Program-made: the position numbers and the translations under genes | Notes under the pieces: generated by a model | The model's database searches: none | What the model saw: the letters and a program-made list of their open reading frames with translations, nothing else | Told to the model about the DNA's origin: nothing | Assembly: GCA_009695395.1 (NCBI GenBank) | Contig: SIBB01000192.1 | Coordinates: forward strand, 1 to 6,944 | Reading direction: 5' to 3' | DNA: 6,944 nucleotides | Origin: Pedosphaera sp. | GTDB taxonomy: Bacteria; Verrucomicrobiota; Verrucomicrobiia; Limisphaerales; SXTU01 | Shown: piece by piece, positions 1 to 6,027 of the stretch | Numbering within the stretch: the first letter of the stretch is position 1 | Layout: each line of letters starts with the position of its first letter

Positions 1-857
1 AACTCCACGTGGCCGTCCACGAAGCTGACGTTCGCGCGTTTGTTGTGCCGGTAGATCGGCCCGGCGTAGTCCGGGTCGCCGGCGTTCAGCACCAGAGGGG
101 TGTACACGGTGGCGGTTTGGTTGGGATAAATCAGCAGCCAACTGCTGGCTTTGTTGCTGGGGGGATTGCTGCCGTAGGGGGTCTGCACGCTGGCCTGCGG
201 ATTGGTGCTGCTGATCGCCACGTTGCCCAGATCGCAGGTGTAAACGGTGGAGGCCGGATTCAGGATCATGGTCTCGCGATAAGCCTTCGGCTGGGTGCCG
301 TAATTCGCGCCGCCCAGCCCGTTGAAGTTGTCATGCGAGATCTCCCAGTTCAGGCCGATATTCATCGCGGAGCCTTGCGCATCCCAGTCGCGATTACCGC
401 CGGGACGATCGGGACCGTCTGGGCACCAGATGATCTTCCGAGTGTCGAGATAGGGCTGGACGATGGTCCCCCACGTGCGCGCGGGCAAGCCGGCAACCGC
501 GAAGTGCCAGGAAGTCGTGATCCACTCCTGATTATCGGTCGTGTAAAGCTTCAGGCCGAGGGTGATCTGCTTCTGGTTGTTGAGGCACTTGGTGGATCGC
601 GCCCTCAACTTGGCCCCAGCAAGAGCCGGCAGGAGCATCGAGGCGAGGATGCCGATGATGGCAATCACCACCAGCAGCTCGATCAGGGTGAATGCCCTGC
701 GTTGCGGACGGGATGTGTTCATTTGGGCAATGGATTTCGCACGAAAATTAGCTTCGCAAGCCCCGGCCTGTAAAGCAATGCCACTCTCAAATGGATTTGA
801 CCACGAGGATGACGGGTTTGCCACTAAACCGGTTGTTTCTGGCTTGGCAGGATTCAT
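1..857 (-). CDS. Prepilin-like protein with H-X9-DG domain (3' end cut by window edge)
   Basis: This is an exported, pilin-like (type II secretion pseudopilin-type) protein, inserted in the inner membrane through its N-terminal helix and matured by a prepilin peptidase. With the start at 857, residues 54-70 read RRAFTLIELLVVIAIIG: a basic leader, cleavage before Phe56, Glu at +5 and a long hydrophobic helix. A CLNNQKQITLGLKLY segment typical of the family follows at about 91-105. Near the window edge His271 is followed by nine residues and then Asp281-Gly282, an exact H-X9-DG motif. The reading stays open to base 1, with 285 codons visible and little expected to be missing. An internal ATG at 722 would give a conventional ten-residue leader but has no Shine-Dalgarno. 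The ATG at 857 is in frame and has a good one, giving a 55-residue leader. Residue -1 is Ala rather than the usual Gly. The family is clear, the start less so. Proteins of this kind are numerous in Verrucomicrobiota and Planctomycetota and their cargo is mostly unknown. Confidence 0.92.
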   Translation of the reverse strand, partial: MNPAKPETTGLVANPSSSWSNPFESGIALQAGACEANFRAKSIAQMNTSRPQRRAFTLIELLVVIAIIGILASMLLPALAGAKLRARSTKCLNNQKQITLGLKLYTTDNQEWITTSWHFAVAGLPARTWGTIVQPYLDTRKIIWCPDGPDRPGGNRDWDAQGSAMNIGLNWEISHDNFNGLGGANYGTQPKAYRETMILNPASTVYTCDLGNVAISSTNPQASVQTPYGSNPPSNKASSWLLIYPNQTATVYTPLVLNAGDPDYAGPIYRHNKRANVSFVDGHVE

Positions 858-862
858 AGCAA

Positions 863-868
863 CTCCCT
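863..868 (-). promoter_or_regulatory. Shine-Dalgarno sequence deciding the prepilin start
   Basis: Read on the minus strand, AGGGAG lies five bases before the ATG at 857, inside a purine-rich run (GGAGAGAGGGAG). The downstream in-frame ATG at 722 is preceded by ATTGCCCAA with no purine-rich element. This favours the longer prepilin. Confidence 0.6.
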
Positions 869-903
869 CTCTCCTGTGAATGAAGTGTTGCGGGAATCGA
901 GAT

Positions 904-926
904 TTTTGCGATAACATCCGGCAAAA
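904..926. repeat. Operator-like inverted repeat TTTTGC-N11-GCAAAA
   Basis: Six-base arms at 904-909 and 921-926 are perfect inverted complements separated by 11 bases, centred at 915 in the divergent intergenic region. The spacing of about 1.5 helical turns and the lack of a following T-run suit a dimeric-regulator site better than a terminator. The arms are short, so chance is possible. Confidence 0.3.
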
Positions 927-953
927 TAATCGGAGGACTTTAGGCGCTAAATA

Positions 954-3389
954 ATGACACTTTCACTCGACCGCACCGCGCTGACTTTCGCCCTCCTCGC
1001 TTTCGTGGCTGACGGGTCTCGCGCGGCCGTGCCGAGCGCCGAAGCGCAATTCAGCAAGGCGGTGCAGCCCTTCCTCGCCGAGCATTGCAACCGCTGCCAC
1101 GACGAGAAGAAGCACAAGGGCGAGTTCCGCGTGGACAATCTCTCCCGCGATTTCCTCAAAGGCGGCTCGGCAGCGAAGTGGGCCGAGGTCATGGACCGCA
1201 TCAGCTCCGGCGAGATGCCCCCCAAAGGCGAAAAGAAGCCCAATGCCACCGAGGCCGCGAAGGTCGTCGAGTGGCTCGCGGCGCGTCTGAAGGAAGGCGA
1301 GGCGGTGCGACTTGCGAAACGCGAGCGCGTCTCCTTCCACAAACTCACGCGCGAGGAATACGCGAACTCGATGCGGGATTTGTTGGGCGTCACGTTCGAT
1401 GCGGCGGACCCGACGGGCCTCTCGGAGGACGACGTTTGGAACGGCTTCGGCCGCATCGGTTCCGTGCTGTCGGTGTCGCCGTCGCACGTGGAGAAATATC
1501 TCGCAGCGGCGGACATGGTGTTGGCGGAGGCTTTTCCTGAAGTCGTTTTGGACCGGCAGAAGAAGGTGGTGCCGATCAAGCCACTCGCGAAGCGCACGGA
1601 AGGCGTGGACCTGCGCGGCGGACCGAACAAGGCCGAACTCGAAGCAGAGGGGCTCGTGGACAAAGTGCGTGTGGAGATGTGGCCGGGCCACGACCTGCAC
1701 CGCGCGAGTCCGGGCGGCATTCCGGTGGCGGGCTATTACAAGATGCGCGTGCAGTTGAGCGGGCTGAAGCCCAAGGGCGGCCGCGCGCCGCACCTCGCGG
1801 TGTATGCGGTGAACCTCGACCGGATGCTCCACGAGCAGGACGTGCTCGCACCCGAGGACAAGCCCATCATCGTCGAGTTCACCACGCATCTGCCGGCGGG
1901 CTATCTCAACGTGCGCTTCAGCAACGATGTGCCCGGGCCATCCAACCTGCCGCGCTCCGGTCGCTCGGGGAACAAGCCGTTCTTCAGCATCAAGGACGGC
2001 CGCCACGCGTGGCAGATGAAGCTCACCGACGAAGATGGCGAACCGCTCTATCCGTTCCTCATCGTGGACTGGCTGGAGTGGAGCGGGCCCCTCGCGGAGG
2101 AAGGCCCGACCTACGCACAACGCGAATTCATGCCGGCGGACTTGGCTGGGGCGCGCGAGAAGCTGACGCGTCTGGCCGAGCGCGCCTTCCGGCGCCCCGT
2201 GCAGGCAGAGGAAGTGGATCGCCTCGTGAAGCTCGTCGAGAGCGAGGTCAAGAGCGGGGAGAAGTTCGAGTCCGCGATGAAAGCGGCGTTCCAGGCCGTG
2301 CTCTGCTCGAAGGAGTTTCTCTACTTGGTTGAAGGCCGCGCGACGGAGCAAAGCCAGCGGCTCACGGATTGGGAACTCGCCTCGCGCCTCTCTTATTTCC
2401 TCTGGAGCACGATGCCCGATGCCGCTCTGCTCGACAGCGCACGTGCGGGCAAGTTGCACGAGCCGACGGTGCTGCGCGCGCAGGTGCAACGGATGCTCCG
2501 CGACCCGAAGGCGGCGCGGTTCGCCGAGGCGTTCCCACGCGACTGGCTGCAACTCCGTAGCGTCGGGATGTTCCCGCCGGACAAGAAACTTTACCCCGAC
2601 TACGACGCGTATCTGGAGAAGAGCATGGTGGGCGAGACGATGGCGTTCTTCCGCGAAGTGCTGGAGAAGAATCTCAGCCTGCGTGAATTCCTCGACTCGA
2701 ATTGGACGATGTTGAACGCCCGACTCGCTGCGCACTACGGGATGGCGGAAGTCGCCAGCGACCAATTCCAGCGCGTCAGCCTGCGGCCCGAAGATCATCG
2801 CGGTGGCTTGCTCACGCACGCGGCGATTCTCAGCCTCACCTCCGACGGCACGCGGCATCGCCCCGTGCATCGCGGCAAGTGGGTGCTCGAATCCATCCTC
2901 GGCAAGTCCCCGCCGCCACCGCCCGCGAACGTCCCCGCCATCGAGCCAACGCCCGCCACGCAACCGAAGGCCACGTTGCGCAACAAGCTCGACGCCCACA
3001 AAAGCAACGAGAGCTGCGCCGCCTGCCACGCGAAGATTGACCCGTTCGGTCTCGCCTTCGACCACTACGACGCCATCGGCCGCTGGCGCACGGAGGAGAT
3101 CGTCGGTGACGGCGCGGGCGCGAATCCGAAAGTGGACGCGAGCGGCGAGTTGATTGACGGACGGAAGTTCACCGACGCCGTGGCGTTCAGGAAGCTGCTC
3201 GTGGAAGACCTCGACAAGTTCAACGCCGCCTTCCTCGAGAAGCTCGCCATCTTCGCCCTGCGCCGCGTGATGACGGTGGACGACCGCGCCGCGCTCGCAA
3301 GCCTCGCCCAGCAGAGCAAAGCGGCTGACTATCGGCTGCCAGGCATCCTCGAAGCCCTCGCACTGTCAGAGCTATTTCAGAAACGTTGA
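954..3389 (+). CDS. Exported cytochrome c / DUF1592-family protein (PSCyt1-DUF1587-DUF1595-DUF1592-DUF1588-DUF1585)
   Basis: This large exported protein of 811 residues has two c-type heme motifs. A Sec signal peptide covers about residues 1-25, weakly charged in its n-region, and cleavage is likely around AAVPSAEA. Domains by recognised motifs: planctomycete-type cytochrome c at about 38-110, with CNRCH at 45-49 and a likely distal Met in GEMPP (Met88); DUF1587 at about 128-195, with KLTREEYANSMRDLLG; a beta-rich stretch at about 235-380 resembling the carbohydrate-binding-like insert common in this family; DUF1595 at about 395-460; DUF1592 at about 467-594; DUF1588 at about 611-711, with the family's RGKWVLE and poly-Pro segments and a second heme motif, CAACH, at 688-692; DUF1585 at about 733-807. 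The order and length match the family. A TAA at 948-950 in frame directly upstream makes 954 the first possible ATG. The biochemical role is not established; redox or polymer-processing functions at the cell surface have been suspected. It is the first gene of the apparent operon. Confidence 0.95.
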   Translation: MTLSLDRTALTFALLAFVADGSRAAVPSAEAQFSKAVQPFLAEHCNRCHDEKKHKGEFRVDNLSRDFLKGGSAAKWAEVMDRISSGEMPPKGEKKPNATEAAKVVEWLAARLKEGEAVRLAKRERVSFHKLTREEYANSMRDLLGVTFDAADPTGLSEDDVWNGFGRIGSVLSVSPSHVEKYLAAADMVLAEAFPEVVLDRQKKVVPIKPLAKRTEGVDLRGGPNKAELEAEGLVDKVRVEMWPGHDLHRASPGGIPVAGYYKMRVQLSGLKPKGGRAPHLAVYAVNLDRMLHEQDVLAPEDKPIIVEFTTHLPAGYLNVRFSNDVPGPSNLPRSGRSGNKPFFSIKDGRHAWQMKLTDEDGEPLYPFLIVDWLEWSGPLAEEGPTYAQREFMPADLAGAREKLTRLAERAFRRPVQAEEVDRLVKLVESEVKSGEKFESAMKAAFQAVLCSKEFLYLVEGRATEQSQRLTDWELASRLSYFLWSTMPDAALLDSARAGKLHEPTVLRAQVQRMLRDPKAARFAEAFPRDWLQLRSVGMFPPDKKLYPDYDAYLEKSMVGETMAFFREVLEKNLSLREFLDSNWTMLNARLAAHYGMAEVASDQFQRVSLRPEDHRGGLLTHAAILSLTSDGTRHRPVHRGKWVLESILGKSPPPPPANVPAIEPTPATQPKATLRNKLDAHKSNESCAACHAKIDPFGLAFDHYDAIGRWRTEEIVGDGAGANPKVDASGELIDGRKFTDAVAFRKLLVEDLDKFNAAFLEKLAIFALRRVMTVDDRAALASLAQQSKAADYRLPGILEALALSELFQKR

Positions 3390-3405
3390 ACCGCCGCCCA
3401 ACCCT

Positions 3406-4782
3406 ATGAGCAACCTCCTCACGCAAAAATGGCTCCTCAGCCGCCGCCACATGCTGCGCGGCCTCGGCGCGACCATCGCCCTGCCGCTGCTCGACTGCAT
3501 GGCCCCGCTCCGAGCCGCGACGGCTGCCGTCGGCAAGCCGCGCCGCAGCGTGTTCATCTACATCCCGAACGGCGTGAACGTGCTTACCTGGCAAATCACG
3601 AAGGCCGGGCGCAACTACGAGTTGAGCACACCGCTCAAGTCGCTGGAGAAGCACCGTGAGAACATCACGCCCATCAGCGGCCTGCACCATCCGAACGGCA
3701 TCGGGCAGGCGCACGAATGCCAGAAGGTCTGGCTCACCGCCGCGAAGGTCAGCCAGGAAGGCGGTGCGTTCCGCAACACCGTCTCCGCCGACCAACTCAT
3801 GGCCGAGGTCGCCGCGCCGCTCACGCGCTTCAGCTCGCTCGAGCTGTCCATCTCGCGCGGCACCACGACGCTCGCGTGGTCGCGCGACGGCGTGCCGCTG
3901 CCGGCGGAAGATAATCCCAAGACCGTCTTCACCCGTCTCTTCGGCGCTGAACTCGGCGGCGTGGACGTGCAACGTCGCCGCTTGAACCGTCGCCACAGCG
4001 TTCTCGACCTCGTGCTCGACGACGCGAAGCAGTTCCGTCGCAACATCGGCGGCGAGGACCGCATGAAGCTCGACGAATACCTCACCGCCGTCCGCGAGGT
4101 CGAGGTGCGCACCGAGCGCTTGGACTCCTGGCTCAACATCCCCAAGCCCACCGTGGACGGCAAGACCGCCGCGAACCTCACCCGCAACGTCTCGAAGACT
4201 GAGGCCGGTGATTACTACCGCACGATGTATGACCTCATGGTCCTCGCGTTGCGCACGGACATGACGCGCGTCATCACCTACATGAGCGGCAGCGAGAGCC
4301 ACGGCCTAGCGATTCCGGAAATCGGCATCCCGCAGACGCGCCACGAGCTCTCGCACCACAACGGCAACCCCGAGCAGATGGCCCGCCTCAGCCGCAGCGA
4401 CGCCTTCATCACCGAGCAGTTCACTTACTTCCTCGACCAGTTGCAGGCCGTGAAGGACGGCGAGGAAAACCTGCTCGACCGCACGATGGTGCTCTTCGGC
4501 AGCGGCATGGCCTACGGCCACAGCCACGGCAACGCCAATCTCCCGACGATTCTCGCCGGCGGAAAATCTCTCGGCCTCAAGCACGGCGCACACGTGGACT
4601 ACAACCTGCCGACCCTCAAGAGCTACGACCTCGCCAACGCCGCCGGCCACTACTCCGTGTGCAGCCGCCCCATCAACAGCAACGCGCGAATGACGAACCT
4701 CCTGCTTACCATGCTGCACAAGATGGAAGTCAACACCGAGAAGTTCGCCGACAGCCTCGGGCCGGTATCGGAAGTCGTGTGA
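3406..4782 (+). CDS. DUF1552 (HXXSHH) protein with twin-arginine signal
   Basis: This 458-residue protein belongs to DUF1552 (Pfam HXXSHH), the usual genomic partner of DUF1592-type cytochromes. Its N-terminus has a Tat-like signal: SRRHMLRG at 12-19, then a hydrophobic stretch (GATIALPLLD) and likely processing after LRA near residue 37. Tat export would imply folding, perhaps with a cofactor or metal, before translocation; that is inference. The family-naming motif HELSHH is at 313-318. A segment from about 366, LLDRTMVLFGSGMAYGHSHG, followed by LPTILAGG, matches the His/Gly-rich C-terminal part of the family and recalls DUF1501-type proteins. The C-terminus ends in FADSLGPVSEV, the family's closing motif. 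The gap to the upstream gene is 16 bases and is pyrimidine-rich (ACCGCCGCCCAACCCT) with no Shine-Dalgarno, so translation probably depends on coupling to the upstream gene. The reaction is unknown. Confidence 0.95.
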   Translation: MSNLLTQKWLLSRRHMLRGLGATIALPLLDCMAPLRAATAAVGKPRRSVFIYIPNGVNVLTWQITKAGRNYELSTPLKSLEKHRENITPISGLHHPNGIGQAHECQKVWLTAAKVSQEGGAFRNTVSADQLMAEVAAPLTRFSSLELSISRGTTTLAWSRDGVPLPAEDNPKTVFTRLFGAELGGVDVQRRRLNRRHSVLDLVLDDAKQFRRNIGGEDRMKLDEYLTAVREVEVRTERLDSWLNIPKPTVDGKTAANLTRNVSKTEAGDYYRTMYDLMVLALRTDMTRVITYMSGSESHGLAIPEIGIPQTRHELSHHNGNPEQMARLSRSDAFITEQFTYFLDQLQAVKDGEENLLDRTMVLFGSGMAYGHSHGNANLPTILAGGKSLGLKHGAHVDYNLPTLKSYDLANAAGHYSVCSRPINSNARMTNLLLTMLHKMEVNTEKFADSLGPVSEVV

Positions 4783-4828
4783 AGGAAAATGCCGAACACG
4801 GAATGACAAATTGGAATTCCCGCCTCGT

Positions 4829-6001
4829 ATGAACTACTCACCACGTCTTCAGGTTCAACACGGACTGCGGGTCGTCCTTGTGCTGTTTGCATGTTTCGCC
4901 CTCCATCTTTCGGCATTTGCCGCTGAGACTCCGTTCCAACTCAAACCCGGCGAGTTCCCCCCAAACGGCACGCCTCACTACGTTGATGGCGAGTTGGTCG
5001 CGCTCGATCACGTGAACCGCACCGGGGTGCTACGCCCCGACCGCACTGATGCGCAGCGGCGCGGGGATTGGGACCTGCCGCATCCGTTCACGCTGCTGCC
5101 GTTTGGGTCGCTGCATTATCGCGGTGCGGCGGCGGAGCTGCGGGACATTCCCATCGGCACGCATTTACACGGGTGGTTCTACCAGCCGCCCGCTCCGCCC
5201 AAGGAGCCGTTGGACGCAAAGGGCAAGCGCGCCGTCGCGAAGACGGTGGTGCCCAAGTATGAACGGCTGGGCCTGGACGCGGCCTACAGTCTCGCGGCGC
5301 GGCTCGAGGATGATTTCAGTTTCTCTGCTCGCGAGCAGCGGGTGTGGCGCGTGGATGCGGTGGACTTGGAGAAGTTCACACTCACCACCACCGGCCTCAC
5401 AGCGGGCAAGGCGGACGCGAAGACGACGACGTTCCAGCTCGTTCCCGGCACGCGCGTGTGGCGGGGCCGGGGCTTCGGCGAGCTGAAGGACTTGGCGGCG
5501 GGGCAGTCGGTGTTCCTCAATCTCACCTACGCCACGCTCAAGGGGCCGGGGCGCTGCACAGACATCTGGCTCGACGCCGAGAGCCGCACGCTCGCCACGG
5601 CGCAGCAGGCGGAGGTGCATCGTCAGTCGCTGCGCGAGCGCGGGTTCGCAGGGTGGATTGACACGGTGGATAACCAGCAGGCCATCGTGACCGTGACGCT
5701 CTTCAACGCGTTCGACCCGAAGCTCAGGGAGTTGTTCCGCGTGACTAACACGACGAACGACACGATTGTCGCCGCCACGGCGGAGGACAGCCTCCGCACG
5801 TGGGACCAAATCAACGACCGCAAGCGCGGCACGTTGCTGGAGGCCAAGGAAGTCCCCGCCGCGACGGGCAGCAGCGGCTTGCAGGTGAAGTTCAAGGTGG
5901 AGCTCCTCATAGAAGGCTTCCGTCCGAAGCGCATCATCCGCCTCTGGCCCAGCGCGTGGAAGATAGACGACTTGCCGCGCGAGGAACGGCTTTACCAGTA
6001 G
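4829..6001 (+). CDS. Exported protein of unknown function with repeated D-x3-G module
   Basis: I do not recognise this 390-residue protein. An N-terminal Sec signal runs to about residue 31 (hydrophobic core LRVVLVLFACFALHLSAFA, cleavage near AFA-AE), so the mature protein is extracytoplasmic. The rest has no transmembrane segment and looks beta-rich. Two stretches, 93-111 (GSLHYRGAAAELRDIPIGT) and 208-226 (TRVWRGRGFGELKDLAAGQ), align without gaps, each followed by a hydrophobic strand. They resemble the pattern of small OB-like barrels such as DUF5666. A C-terminal part (about 272-375) may hold a third, diverged copy. The same module occurs twice in the next gene. The ATG at 4829 is preferred over an in-frame TTG at 4811 because it gives a compact signal peptide; neither has a strong Shine-Dalgarno. 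Cys22 lies inside the hydrophobic core, but Phe at -2 argues against a lipobox. It follows the DUF1552 gene by 46 bases with no terminator. Confidence 0.85.
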   Translation: MNYSPRLQVQHGLRVVLVLFACFALHLSAFAAETPFQLKPGEFPPNGTPHYVDGELVALDHVNRTGVLRPDRTDAQRRGDWDLPHPFTLLPFGSLHYRGAAAELRDIPIGTHLHGWFYQPPAPPKEPLDAKGKRAVAKTVVPKYERLGLDAAYSLAARLEDDFSFSAREQRVWRVDAVDLEKFTLTTTGLTAGKADAKTTTFQLVPGTRVWRGRGFGELKDLAAGQSVFLNLTYATLKGPGRCTDIWLDAESRTLATAQQAEVHRQSLRERGFAGWIDTVDNQQAIVTVTLFNAFDPKLRELFRVTNTTNDTIVAATAEDSLRTWDQINDRKRGTLLEAKEVPAATGSSGLQVKFKVELLIEGFRPKRIIRLWPSAWKIDDLPREERLYQ

Positions 6002-6027
6002 GCTCGGTGGCGGCAAACACGCTGATT

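Larger units (their letters stand above)
858..953. promoter_or_regulatory. Divergent intergenic region between the prepilin gene and the cytochrome operon
   Basis: Only 96 bases separate the two divergent start codons, so both promoters must lie here or inside the opposing coding starts. On the plus strand AATAAT (925-930) matches the -10 consensus in five of six positions, but no acceptable -35 hexamer sits 16-18 bases upstream. A second weak option is TTGCGG (888-893) with GATAAC (910-915). GGAGGA (932-937) lies 16 bases before the plus-strand ATG, too far for an efficient Shine-Dalgarno. No convincing minus-strand sigma-70 promoter is visible. The promoter calls are guesses; the divergent arrangement is certain. 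Confidence 0.45.

Noticed and set aside
9..773. 254-codon open frame on the plus strand
   Set aside because: It is a shadow of the prepilin gene; the minus strand shows the FTLIELL helix and the H-X9-DG motif.
963..3065. Very long open frame (700 codons) on the minus strand opposite the cytochrome gene
   Set aside because: It is an antisense shadow of a GC-rich gene. Its translation is rich in Arg, His, Ala and Val with no family motif, whereas the plus strand carries several recognisable domains and two heme motifs.
3220..4302. 360-codon open frame on the minus strand
   Set aside because: It is antisense to the cytochrome end and the DUF1552 gene, has biased shadow composition and straddles two real genes.
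4789..4806. Tiny frame ATG-CCG-AAC-ACG-GAA-TGA in the gap after the DUF1552 gene
   Set aside because: Five codons with no support; the AAGGAAA before it is probably fortuitous.
4813..4820. Palindrome GGAATTCC in the intergenic gap
   Set aside because: Eight bases with no loop or T-run; too short to call a terminator or operator.
4811..4828. TTG start giving a six-residue longer third operon protein
   Set aside because: It adds MEFPPR before an already complete signal peptide, and the ATG at 4829 is the simpler start.
4880..4894. Possible lipobox around Cys22 of the third operon protein
   Set aside because: Phe at -2 is a poor lipobox residue, the preceding core is short, and hydrophobic sequence continues past the Cys to a good signal peptidase I site.
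5165..6016. 283-codon open frame on the minus strand
   Set aside because: It is antisense to the third operon gene, which has a signal peptide and shared modules on the plus strand.
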